This document shows positions 1-6,196 of a stretch of 15,224 nt of DNA, piece by piece. Origin of the DNA: Terriglobales bacterium. GTDB lineage: Bacteria > Acidobacteriota > Terriglobia > Terriglobales > Acidobacteriaceae. The stretch spans positions 1-15,224 of the forward strand of contig JAFAWN010000049.1 of NCBI GenBank assembly GCA_019241735.1, given 5' to 3'. The translations under genes were made by a program, and so were the position numbers. The notes beneath the pieces were generated by a model. It saw nothing but the letters and a program-made list of their open reading frames with translations. It was not told where the DNA came from and searched no databases. Every line of letters starts with the position of its first letter. Within the stretch, counting starts at the first letter, position 1.

Positions 1-764
1 GCCAAACGGAAATCGACTTGCGATTCGATTCGCTGGTTAAATCCGCAGACAGCATGTTGCTTTACAAGTACATCGTGAAAAACGTAGCAAATCAATACGG
101 CAAGACGGTCACGTTTATGCCGAAGCCAATTTTTCAGGACAATGGCAGCGGAATGCATACCCATCAGTCGTTGTGGAAGGGTGGAAAACCTCTTTTTGCG
201 GGCGACGGATACGCGGGCATCTCGCAAACCGCTCTCTGGTATATCGGCGGGCTAATCAAACACGGGCCAGCGCTGGCGGCGATTATTGCCCCCACCACGA
301 ATTCTTACAAGCGCCTGGTGCCAGGGTTCGAGGCCCCGGTAAATCTCGCTTACTCGCGGCGCAACCGCTCCGCGGCTTGCCGCATTCCGATGTATTCGGC
401 ATCGCCTAAAGCCAAGCGAGTGGAATTCCGTCCACCGGATCCAAGTTGCAATCCATACCTGGCATTCGCTGCCATGCTGATGGCGGGTTTGGACGGGGTT
501 GAGAACAAGATCGATCCTGGGCAGCCGCTCGACAAGGATATTTATGATCTCGGGCCGGAGGAACTGGCAAAGGTCCCTTCCATGCCCGGATCGCTTGAAG
601 ATGCGCTCGATGCCCTGGAAAAAGATCACGCCTTCCTGCTGAAAGGTGATGTCTTCAGCGAGGAGCTGCTGAGCACGTATGTGGCTTACAAGCGCTCCAA
701 GGAAGTGGACGCGGTCAGGCTGCGTCCGCACCCCTACGAGTTTGCTTTGTATTACGACATCTAG
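1..764 (+). CDS. glnA: Glutamine synthetase type I, C-terminal half (5' end outside window)
   Basis: This enzyme makes glutamine from glutamate, ammonia and ATP in the cytoplasm. The reading frame is open from base 3, so the gene begins upstream of the window; the TTG at 18 is an internal leucine codon. About 253 of roughly 470 residues are present. The metal/ATP-site motif NGSGMHTHQSL is visible, as is the glutamate-flap motif FEAPVNLAYS (Glu codon 330-332). The NRSAACRIP arginine motif and the C-terminal ending PHPYEFALYYDI also match GSI. The segment DKDIYDLGPEE keeps the tyrosine (codon 543-545) that is adenylylated in GSI-beta enzymes, so activity is probably controlled by an adenylyltransferase (inferred from family knowledge). 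The stop is TAG at 762-764. There is no frameshift. The assignment is very secure; the only limit is the missing N-terminal half. Confidence 0.97.
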   Translation, partial: QTEIDLRFDSLVKSADSMLLYKYIVKNVANQYGKTVTFMPKPIFQDNGSGMHTHQSLWKGGKPLFAGDGYAGISQTALWYIGGLIKHGPALAAIIAPTTNSYKRLVPGFEAPVNLAYSRRNRSAACRIPMYSASPKAKRVEFRPPDPSCNPYLAFAAMLMAGLDGVENKIDPGQPLDKDIYDLGPEELAKVPSMPGSLEDALDALEKDHAFLLKGDVFSEELLSTYVAYKRSKEVDAVRLRPHPYEFALYYDI

Positions 765-908
765 GGCCTGTCTGGCCAGAGGGCCGGGCGACTCTAAATC
801 GGGCCCTTCAAGGCTGGCCCCGAGTTCCTGCGGGTGCGGTTCGGACCGTCTATTGTTTGCCAAAACCTCAAGTTGAGCGCCTGCCCTGAACAGCCTGCGG
901 ACGCCCGC

Positions 909-931
909 GGCGAGGCGTCGACCGCTTCGCC
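909..931. other. Stable hairpin-forming dyad
   Basis: GGCGAGGCG (909-917) can pair with CGCTTCGCC (923-931), giving nine base pairs including one G-U wobble and a 5-base loop. No T-tract follows, so it is not a classical intrinsic terminator. It could stabilise a 3' end, help factor-dependent termination, or mean nothing. The pairing is seen directly in the sequence; the role is unknown. Confidence 0.4.
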
Positions 932-1073
932 CACGTATAGTTAGTTGGACCCGGAGCCTAAAGGCGTCAGTCTAACAACTTGCCCGACAATCCAAGGTTC
1001 ATATCTGCGGTCAACCCAGCGAGACGACACAATAGCAATCGCGTGCATCCAACGAATTGGGGATGTTAAGTTT

Positions 1074-1092
1074 GTTACAGCCGTAATGTAAC
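1074..1092. promoter_or_regulatory. Inverted repeat GTTACA-N7-TGTAAC upstream of the phosphoesterase gene
   Basis: GTTACA (1074-1079) and TGTAAC (1087-1092) are perfect inverted arms separated by 7 bases. The repeat ends 20 bases before the preferred ATG at 1113. The left arm lies inside TTTGTTACA (1071-1079), the same nine bases that form the extended -10 region at two other promoters in this window. The repeat may therefore overlap the promoter and act as an operator. No binding protein can be named from the sequence. Confidence 0.4.
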
Positions 1093-1112
1093 GACGGCGC
1101 GCGGTGGTTGTA

Positions 1113-2459
1113 ATGCATCGAACGAACCTGAAAGGCTTTTGGGAGGGGTTTGCGGCGGTCTGCTCCATAGGTTTGTTACTTACCATTCATGGGTGCGGGG
1201 GCGGATCAACATCAACCCCATCAGGTCCCCAAATCCAGTCTCACATAAAGCATGTTGTCGTCATCTTCCAGGAGAACCGAACCCCCGACAACCTGTTCCA
1301 TGGATTGCCGGGCGCCGATATCGCCAACTCCGTGCTCGATTCGTCAGGCAATATGGTCACCCTCGAACCTGTCAGCCTTGTAACCGATTACGATTTGCGG
1401 CACGGGCATGCCGATTTTGTCGCAATGTACGACGGCGGAAAAATGGACGGGGCCGATGAGGTGGCCGTGGGGTGTCCTGAGGGTGCAACGGACTGTCCAC
1501 CACGAAATCCGCATTTCCGCTATGTGAATCCGCAAGAAGTGCAGCCGTACTTTCAGATGGCTGAGCAATACACGTTTGCGGATCGAATGTTTCAAACCAA
1601 TCAGGGGCCAAGTTATCCTGCACACCAATTTCTAATTTCAGGGACATCTGCGCCATCGCCTGGCAGCGATTTATTCGCAGCCGAAAATCCGGATTATCCG
1701 AAAGATTCCGTGAAGATTGCTGGCTGCGCGGGGCCTCCGGGGGAAACCGTAGTGATGATTGATCCCACGGGCGATGAGTCCACCCATCAGTTTCCATGCT
1801 TTGAGCATGCGACCTTGCCGGATCTATTGGACTCCCATGGAATCTCTTGGAGATATTACACTCCCGGTGCGGGGTCGATCTGGACCGGACCGAACTCGAT
1901 TCAACACCTGCGCTTCGGTCCTGACTGGCAAAAAGTTATTATTCCGCAGACCACGGTCTTGACCGACATTGCCAACGGCCAGCTGGCGCAGGTCACCTGG
2001 GTGATTCCCAGCGGACAATCCTCCGATCACGCTGGGGTCAACGATGGCAGCGGGCCCTCTTGGGTGGCATCGGTGGTAAATGCCATTGGCAATAGCCAAT
2101 ACTGGTCCGACACCGCGATTCTTATTGCTTGGGATGATTGGGGCGGCTGGCCCGACCACGTTGCGCCCCAAATACTGAACTCGTATGAATATGGGTTCCG
2201 GGTGCCGCTGATCGTGGTTTCTCCGTACGCCAAACGCGGCTATGTATCACGCGTGACGCACGATTTCGGCAGCCTGCTTAAATTCACGGAAGCCACGTTT
2301 AACCTGCCGTCGCTGGGATACGCGGACTCGCTGGCGGACGACCTTTCAGATTGCTTCGACTTCACTCAATCGCCAACGCCATTCCAGCCGTTTGCGGCTA
2401 AATTTGACGCCAATCATTTCCTCAACGACCGCCGCGTGGCGCTCGATCCTGACGACTGA
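1113..2459 (+). CDS. Secreted phosphoesterase family protein (phospholipase C/acid phosphatase type), probable lipoprotein
   Basis: A 448-residue member of the alkaline-phosphatase-like phosphoesterase family that includes bacterial phospholipases C and acid phosphatase AcpA; it probably releases phosphate from an exported or extracellular substrate. The N-terminus has a basic start, a hydrophobic stretch (about residues 12-25) and a lipobox-like IHGC with Cys28, then a Gly/Ser/Pro-rich linker, which suggests a lipid-anchored periplasmic or surface protein. Family motifs are HVVVIFQENRTPDN (Glu54, Asn55), TNQGPSYPAHQFLISG with candidate nucleophile Ser167, and WDDWGGWPDH (Asp341, Asp342, His349), followed by His383-Asp384; these positions fit the metal and catalytic sites by analogy with AcpA. 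The ATG at 1113 is preferred over the GTG at 1104, though neither has a strong Shine-Dalgarno. Substrate cannot be told from sequence. Confidence 0.88.
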   Translation: MHRTNLKGFWEGFAAVCSIGLLLTIHGCGGGSTSTPSGPQIQSHIKHVVVIFQENRTPDNLFHGLPGADIANSVLDSSGNMVTLEPVSLVTDYDLRHGHADFVAMYDGGKMDGADEVAVGCPEGATDCPPRNPHFRYVNPQEVQPYFQMAEQYTFADRMFQTNQGPSYPAHQFLISGTSAPSPGSDLFAAENPDYPKDSVKIAGCAGPPGETVVMIDPTGDESTHQFPCFEHATLPDLLDSHGISWRYYTPGAGSIWTGPNSIQHLRFGPDWQKVIIPQTTVLTDIANGQLAQVTWVIPSGQSSDHAGVNDGSGPSWVASVVNAIGNSQYWSDTAILIAWDDWGGWPDHVAPQILNSYEYGFRVPLIVVSPYAKRGYVSRVTHDFGSLLKFTEATFNLPSLGYADSLADDLSDCFDFTQSPTPFQPFAAKFDANHFLNDRRVALDPDD

Positions 2460-2490
2460 GGTCATTTCGGCGCTACGGTTCCCGCACATT

Positions 2491-2499
2491 TGTTACAAT
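2491..2499 (+). promoter_or_regulatory. Extended -10 promoter TGT-TACAAT
   Basis: TGT followed by TACAAT (2494-2499) fits an extended -10 element (TGn plus a hexamer one base from TATAAT). No good -35 lies 16-18 bases upstream, which is usual for extended -10 promoters. Transcription would start near 2506, only about 6-7 bases before the ATG at 2513, giving a nearly leaderless message. The same TTTGTTACAATC string precedes the tricorn-type gene at 14778. Confidence 0.55.
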
Positions 2500-2512
2500 C
2501 CGGCTTCCTGCC

Positions 2513-2923
2513 ATGATCGATACTTATCTGGTTCCCGCGAACACTCGTGTAACCGCTAAGGGTGATGGGCCGGCGATCGATATCTCCGGTGCCGTTCATC
2601 GCGTCTTCCTGTTGCATTTAGAAATTCAAAATATTATTGAGCAGGAGTCCCTCGACATAAGCGTGTTTGGTTCGATTGGCGAGCCCGCAGGCTGGGAAAC
2701 AAAACCTCTGGTTTCATTTCCGCAGAAATTCTATCGCGGTCAACATCCTCTCCTGTTAGATCTTTCAACTCGACCTGACATTGTAATGATCCGGGCGCAT
2801 TGGGAGGTTAACCGCTGGGGGCGGGGTACTGAAACTCCTATGTTTGAATTTCATGTCCAAGTGAAAGAAATTCCTGCCGAAGTTTTCCACGAAGCGATAG
2901 CCGAGGCGAAGTCCCTGGCTTAG
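2513..2923 (+). CDS. Conserved-looking hypothetical protein, 136 residues
   Basis: I do not recognise this protein. It has no signal peptide or membrane segment, so it is probably cytoplasmic. The sequence alternates hydrophobic and polar residues in a way that suggests a mostly beta-strand fold (for example residues 30-52 and 62-80). It has a notable Trp/Arg-rich stretch, RAHWEVNRWGRG (about residues 94-105), before a last strand and a short C-terminal helix rich in Ala and Glu. Coding is supported by a full-length open frame, normal codon use and a promoter-like element immediately upstream. There is no Shine-Dalgarno before the ATG, which fits a very short leader. It sits 53 bases after the phosphoesterase gene and 176 bases before aroA on the same strand, but its own promoter suggests separate transcription. 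No function is proposed. Confidence 0.75.
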   Translation: MIDTYLVPANTRVTAKGDGPAIDISGAVHRVFLLHLEIQNIIEQESLDISVFGSIGEPAGWETKPLVSFPQKFYRGQHPLLLDLSTRPDIVMIRAHWEVNRWGRGTETPMFEFHVQVKEIPAEVFHEAIAEAKSLA

Positions 2924-2957
2924 TTGCTTCTCTTCCCGGACGAGCCACGGATCCGGC

Positions 2958-2968
2958 GGTAAGTTACC
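2958..2968. repeat. Perfect small palindrome GGTAA-G-TTACC
   Basis: An 11-base dyad with exact 5-base arms around a single centre, lying in the 176-base gap before aroA, 117 bases upstream of the -10-like box. It could be a protein binding site, since a one-base loop rules out an RNA hairpin, but a dyad this short can occur by chance. The rest of the gap (2924-3099) holds only weak dyads, such as CCGGA 2936-2940 with TCCGG 2952-2956. Confidence 0.25.
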
Positions 2969-3084
2969 TGAAAGACAATCGACCTGTTTTATGGTGCTGC
3001 TGTTGTGGGGGAAACCCTCAGTTTGTGAAATTACTCTGGCAGGACCCCAAGTGGTTTCAGGGATGCGCCTACCCTGCAATCCGC

Positions 3085-3090
3085 TATAGT
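3085..3090 (+). promoter_or_regulatory. -10-like box TATAGT immediately before aroA
   Basis: TATAGT (five of six bases matching TATAAT) ends 9 bases before the ATG at 3100, so a transcript from it would begin within about 3 bases of the start codon. No Shine-Dalgarno is present between the box and the ATG. No convincing -35 is seen. If real, aroA is translated from a leaderless message. Confidence 0.4.
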
Positions 3091-3099
3091 GACTTCGAA

Positions 3100-4389
3100 A
3101 TGAGCACGAATCTGTCCGCTGTTATTCATCCAGCCAAAAACGTCACGGGATCCCTTGAGTTGCCAGGGGATAAATCTATCTCGCATCGGTACGCAATGCT
3201 CGCCGCAATTGCGGAAGGCAGCACTAAACTCGAGAATTTTTCAACCGGCGCAGACTGTGCCAGTACCCTGAACTGCCTCAGAGAGCTTGGGGTGGACTGG
3301 GAGAAGAGCGGAGACACAGTTGCAATCCGCGGACGCGGCCCTAAGCTTCTTCAACCGCAGAATCCTCTTGATTGCGGCAATTCCGGCTCAACCATGCGGA
3401 TGCTGAGCGGTATCCTCGCCGGTCAGGAATTCACTAGCGAACTGGTTGGTGATGAATCTCTGTCGCGGCGGCCCATGGCTCGAATTATTCATCCGCTGGA
3501 GGCCATGGGAGCGAGAATCACAGCCCGAGATGGCCGGGCGCCATTGATCGTCTCCGGTGGGAATCTACGCGCCATCGAGTATCAGGTGCCAGTTCCGAGC
3601 GCGCAGGTCAAGACCGCGTTGCTCTTTGCCGGGCTTTATGCTGAAGGAACAACAATTGTCGAAGAAGGAATACGAACCCGCGACCATGGAGAACTGGCAT
3701 TGCGAGCTTTCGGGGCGGGGCTTCAGCAACGTGGGAAAAAAACAGAAATAACGGGCGGACAGAGACTGCACTCTATAGAGGCGCGAATTCCGGCAGATAT
3801 TTCCACCGCAGCTTTCTTTTTGTGCGCAGCGGCTTTGTTTCCGGGCTCTGAATTGGTCATCTACGCGTTGCTGATGAACCCAACGAGGACGCGGTTACTC
3901 GACGTGCTGATCAATTGGGGGATGAAGATCACGCTGCTGATGGTGGAGGAAAAAAATGGAGAACTGGTGGGGACAATCGACGGCCGCGGAGGGCTTCTGC
4001 GTGGCGGGAAGATAGCAGGAGAAGACGCGGCGGCCCTTATTGACGAGATTCCGGTGCTGGCGGCCATTGCCCCCTATACATCCGAGGGGGTGGAAATTCG
4101 TGATGCACGAGAATTGCGGGTGAAGGAGTCCGACAGAATTGCGGCAATTGCTTTCAATCTTAGAGCCATGGGCGCGAAGGTTGAAGAAGGCGATGGCGGG
4201 CTCAGTATTCCCGGAAACCAGCAGTTATACGGCGCCCAGCTCTCCTCATTCGGAGACCATAGAATAGCAATGGCTTTCGCGGTCGCGGCGCTGCGTGCCG
4301 CAGGCGATTCTACGATCGACGGCGCTGATACCGCGGTCATATCGTACCCGGCATTTTTCGAGACCCTGCAAAAGGTGGCACAGCGCTGA
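3100..4389 (+). CDS. aroA: 3-phosphoshikimate 1-carboxyvinyltransferase (EPSP synthase), class II type
   Basis: Transfers the enolpyruvyl group of phosphoenolpyruvate to shikimate-3-phosphate, the sixth step of the shikimate pathway to aromatic amino acids; cytoplasmic. The protein is 429 residues, the usual length. Motifs in order are LPGDKSISHR (substrate Lys/Ser/Arg), DCGNSGSTMRML, RRPMARI, PSAQVKTALLFAG, RDHGE, NPTRTRLL, the DEIP aspartate and RVKESDRI with the catalytic Glu, and FGDHRIAMA near the end. The combination GDKS, SAQVK, NPTR and RDHGE is the class II signature, as in Bacillus and CP4-type enzymes, rather than the E. coli class I. The ATG at 3100 is chosen because family proteins start about 8-10 residues before the VIHPAKNVTG segment. 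A GTG at 3025 would add 25 residues with no family counterpart. The gene is convergent with the next one, with 26 bases between. Confidence 0.96.
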   Translation: MSTNLSAVIHPAKNVTGSLELPGDKSISHRYAMLAAIAEGSTKLENFSTGADCASTLNCLRELGVDWEKSGDTVAIRGRGPKLLQPQNPLDCGNSGSTMRMLSGILAGQEFTSELVGDESLSRRPMARIIHPLEAMGARITARDGRAPLIVSGGNLRAIEYQVPVPSAQVKTALLFAGLYAEGTTIVEEGIRTRDHGELALRAFGAGLQQRGKKTEITGGQRLHSIEARIPADISTAAFFLCAAALFPGSELVIYALLMNPTRTRLLDVLINWGMKITLLMVEEKNGELVGTIDGRGGLLRGGKIAGEDAAALIDEIPVLAAIAPYTSEGVEIRDARELRVKESDRIAAIAFNLRAMGAKVEEGDGGLSIPGNQQLYGAQLSSFGDHRIAMAFAVAALRAAGDSTIDGADTAVISYPAFFETLQKVAQR

Positions 4390-4402
4390 ATTTCAAGGCT
4401 GC

Positions 4403-4423
4403 GACATTGGCAAGTTTAATGTC
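4403..4423. terminator. Weak dyad between convergent genes, possible bidirectional terminator
   Basis: GACATT (4403-4408) pairs with AATGTC (4418-4423), extendable by two G-U pairs, in the short space where aroA and the - strand gene meet tail to tail. It overlaps the last codons of the - strand gene. There is no proper T-run on either strand, so the call rests on position and pairing only. Confidence 0.25.
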
Positions 4424-4958
4424 CTGCCTTCTGCGTCTTGGAGTCCACCTGGGTCAGATCCTCATTAGTAAAAGTTCTCTTAGGAAGTTCGCGGTGCGCT
4501 GAATTGCCTATCAACCTGGCGAGCCCCACACTATCCTGAAAAGTGGCGGCGCCGAACTGAAACCTTCGTGAGGAACCCTGCGTGGTTCCCACCTGGCCCC
4601 CTGAAAGCTGGTTGCCGGGTTCATTCGTATTCTCCAGCGGCTGGATTTGAGCGCCGGGCCCATACCACTCCGCCACGGTAGAGGATTGCATCACGTTGCC
4701 GCCGTTCATGGAAAGCGTCGAGTTGGATGCCCCGGCGACATTTCCCGCGGTCGCGTTACTGGCCCCGATCTGTGCTGGAGGTGCGGCCAGGTGAACAATT
4801 GGAGTTTGCATGACGGGTACAAATGGCCCGACATAAGTTCCGGGAGTACCCTGATAATCGTTGCCATAACTGCTGGCCGCCGGGACTTGGGCTGTGACCA
4901 CTCCAGAGACCAAAATGGTTGCGATCAAAATAATCGACAGTATTGAAAATTGACGCAT
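4416..4958 (-). CDS. Exported hypothetical protein, 180 residues
   Basis: I do not recognise a known domain. The protein starts with a clear Sec signal peptide: MRQ, then a hydrophobic core ILSIILIATILVSGVV, then a likely cleavage after TAQ or VTA (about residue 23). The mature part is low in charge and rich in Gly, Ser, Asn, Gln and Pro up to about residue 130, which suggests a disordered periplasmic or surface segment. A more ordered C-terminus follows, with RRFQFGAATFQDSVG and a basic tail containing KRTFTNEDL. Similar TNEDL/TNDDL tails occur, from memory, in other uncharacterised acidobacterial exported proteins. The start at 4956-4958 is fixed by AGGAGGTG five bases upstream; a longer frame from 5060 lacks this and would bury the signal peptide. 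It lies 88 bases after the E1-like gene on the same strand, so the two may share a message. Confidence 0.8.
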   Translation of the reverse strand: MRQFSILSIILIATILVSGVVTAQVPAASSYGNDYQGTPGTYVGPFVPVMQTPIVHLAAPPAQIGASNATAGNVAGASNSTLSMNGGNVMQSSTVAEWYGPGAQIQPLENTNEPGNQLSGGQVGTTQGSSRRFQFGAATFQDSVGLARLIGNSAHRELPKRTFTNEDLTQVDSKTQKAGH

Positions 4959-4962
4959 TGCG

Positions 4963-4970
4963 CACCTCCT
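4963..4970 (-). promoter_or_regulatory. Near-perfect Shine-Dalgarno AGGAGGTG that decides the start
   Basis: On the - strand AGGAGGTG lies five bases before the ATG of the exported 180-residue protein. It is the strongest ribosome binding site in the window and points to efficient translation. It settles the start at 4958 rather than 5060. Confidence 0.85.
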
Positions 4971-5046
4971 AAACCAGGTTGTCGGCGTTATTGGATTCGC
5001 TGTCTTGGCGGGAGGATGCCTCAGAAGTCTTGCCAGAAGCGGCTTT

Positions 5047-6060
5047 TCAGCAACCAACATAGCGGGCGTAAAGACTCCGGGCTACGGCCGAGTCTGTGGT
5101 GCCTTTGATAATCGCTCTGCCATCCGGAAAAATTGTCATCTCGTAGGGTGTGGTCCAAAACTTCAGCACAAAATCGTTGTGACGCACCCTGCCGTGCGGC
5201 CGAAGCCGCTGATTCAAATCCTCAAAATTAACTGGGCGCCGGCGTTCGTGAATCTGAACTGAGTTCCTGCCGCAAAGCGTGATATGCGGACGCCCTTCTG
5301 CGGTGAGGTACACGAAATTGTGTAAACCGCAGCAACGGCAATCCGACCGGGGCGTCTTCGCGGACACTTCGGCGCGGTGATTCTCCCAGACATCGACCGA
5401 CAACAGAGTCCGCCGCATCCGGCCTTCCGCGCCAACAAGGAATTTAATGCATTCCGTCGCTGCAATTGAGGCCACCAGGTTGGCGGCCGAGTTCAGAATG
5501 CCTGCGGTCTCGCACGTTTCGAGGGGACCCTGGGGAGGCTCCGCGAAAATGCATGCCAGGCAGGCAGTCTGGCCGGGGATGATGTTCATCGTACCCCCGT
5601 AGCTGCCTACCGCAGCACTGTAGATCCATGGAAGCGAACTGAAAACCGCGTAGTCGTTCAACAAGTAGCGAGTTTCAAAGTTGTCTGTACCATCAAGAAT
5701 TATCTGTGCGCCGCCAAGCAATCTATCTATGGTTTCGGAAGTGAGATCGGCAACCTGCGGCTCGACCACAGTGCGGGAGTTGACGCGGGCAATCTTCGCA
5801 CCGGCGGCGATGGCTTTTGGCATGGATTGAGCTGCATCTTCTTCGTCAAATAATGACTGGCGTTGCAGATTACTTTTTTCCACATAATCGCGATCGATAA
5901 TTCTGAGAAAGGCAATTCCAGCCCGGGAAAGGAGAGAAGCCAGTGACGATCCAGTTGCGCCACACCCAACTATGGCAACCCGTGCTGCTGCCAGCCGGGC
6001 CTGACCTTCGGCGCCGATGCCGGGGAATAGTATCTGCCTGGAGTATCGCTCGTCCTCCAT
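5047..6060 (-). CDS. E1-like adenylyltransferase of the ThiF/MoeB/HesA family
   Basis: A 337-residue cytoplasmic enzyme that should adenylate the C-terminal glycine of a small ubiquitin-like sulfur carrier (ThiS or MoaD type) for thiamine or molybdopterin synthesis. Visible features are the nucleotide-binding GCGATG (32-37), the DRDYVEKSNLQRQ segment with the arginine finger (Arg67), DGTDN with catalytic Asp126, zinc CxxC pairs at Cys167/170 and Cys241/244, and a candidate thiol-forming cysteine in TCETAG (Cys183). After the core (to about 245) comes an extra domain of about 90 residues ending in FPDGRAIIKGTTDS..VARSLYARYVG. From memory this tail resembles that of Bacillus-type ThiF/MoeB proteins of similar length. 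No sulfur-carrier gene is in the window, so ThiF versus MoeB cannot be decided. The ATG at 6060 is preferred; its Shine-Dalgarno is weak. Confidence 0.9.
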   Translation of the reverse strand: MEDERYSRQILFPGIGAEGQARLAAARVAIVGCGATGSSLASLLSRAGIAFLRIIDRDYVEKSNLQRQSLFDEEDAAQSMPKAIAAGAKIARVNSRTVVEPQVADLTSETIDRLLGGAQIILDGTDNFETRYLLNDYAVFSSLPWIYSAAVGSYGGTMNIIPGQTACLACIFAEPPQGPLETCETAGILNSAANLVASIAATECIKFLVGAEGRMRRTLLSVDVWENHRAEVSAKTPRSDCRCCGLHNFVYLTAEGRPHITLCGRNSVQIHERRRPVNFEDLNQRLRPHGRVRHNDFVLKFWTTPYEMTIFPDGRAIIKGTTDSAVARSLYARYVGC

Positions 6061-6084
6061 AGTTAAGGTTCCAAAGAGTTCATC

Positions 6085-6094
6085 ACCCTAGGGT
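6085..6094. promoter_or_regulatory. Perfect palindrome ACCCTAGGGT in the divergent intergenic region
   Basis: A 10-bp exact palindrome located 13 bases downstream of the - strand TATAAT, inside the expected leader of the E1-like gene and upstream of the Omp85 operon. The position suits an operator that could affect either gene. A looser dyad, TCAAA-T-TTTGA, lies at 6143-6153. Both are seen directly; any function is inference. Confidence 0.35.
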
Positions 6095-6106
6095 CCGCAA
6101 CCCCTT

Positions 6107-6112
6107 ATTATA
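6107..6112 (-). promoter_or_regulatory. Consensus TATAAT -10 box for the E1-like gene
   Basis: Read on the - strand this is a perfect TATAAT, placing the start of transcription near 6100 and giving a leader of about 40 bases before the ATG at 6060. No clear TTGACA-like -35 is found 16-18 bases upstream. On the + strand the overlapping TATTAT (6106-6111) could serve the Omp85 operon, so the two directions may compete; that second reading is weaker. Confidence 0.5.
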
Positions 6113-6196
6113 GGGAGTATTTAGTTACCGATTCGCGAGCGATCAAATTTTGAAAAGGGAAGCATCTAAATTCTCGTATCGTCGCGGGGAATCTTT

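Larger units (their letters stand above)
765..1112. other. Gene-free intergenic region between glnA and the phosphoesterase gene
   Basis: About 350 bases without a credible gene on either strand. The first part is rich in GGCC dyads: TCTGGCCAGA at 771-780 is a perfect palindrome, and GGGCC (801-805) can pair with GGCCC (816-820). These could form the 3' end of the glnA message, but no run of T follows, so I do not call an intrinsic terminator. A stronger hairpin (909-931) and a promoter-proximal inverted repeat (1074-1092) are listed separately. I see no tRNA, small RNA or repeat signature I can name. Confidence 0.6.

Noticed and set aside
18..20. TTG at 18 as the start of the first gene
   Set aside because: The frame is open upstream and the preceding residues (QTEID) continue the glutamine synthetase family sequence, so this is an internal codon.
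801..820. GGGCC/GGCCC dyad as an intrinsic terminator for glnA
   Set aside because: Only five base pairs with a 10-base loop and no run of T afterwards; kept only as a note in the intergenic entry.
252..863. A 203-residue open frame on the - strand opposite glnA
   Set aside because: It lies antisense to a clearly coding glutamine synthetase, shows no recognisable motif and is a typical shadow of high-GC coding sequence.
1372..1797. A 141-residue open frame on the - strand inside the phosphoesterase gene
   Set aside because: It is antisense to the conserved catalytic region and its translation has no recognisable pattern.
3025..3099. GTG at 3025 as the aroA start
   Set aside because: It would add 25 residues with no counterpart in EPSP synthases and would place the -10-like box inside the gene.
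4959..5060. Longer form of the exported protein starting at 5060
   Set aside because: It would bury a clean signal peptide, overlaps the end of the E1-like gene and ignores the near-perfect ribosome binding site before 4958.
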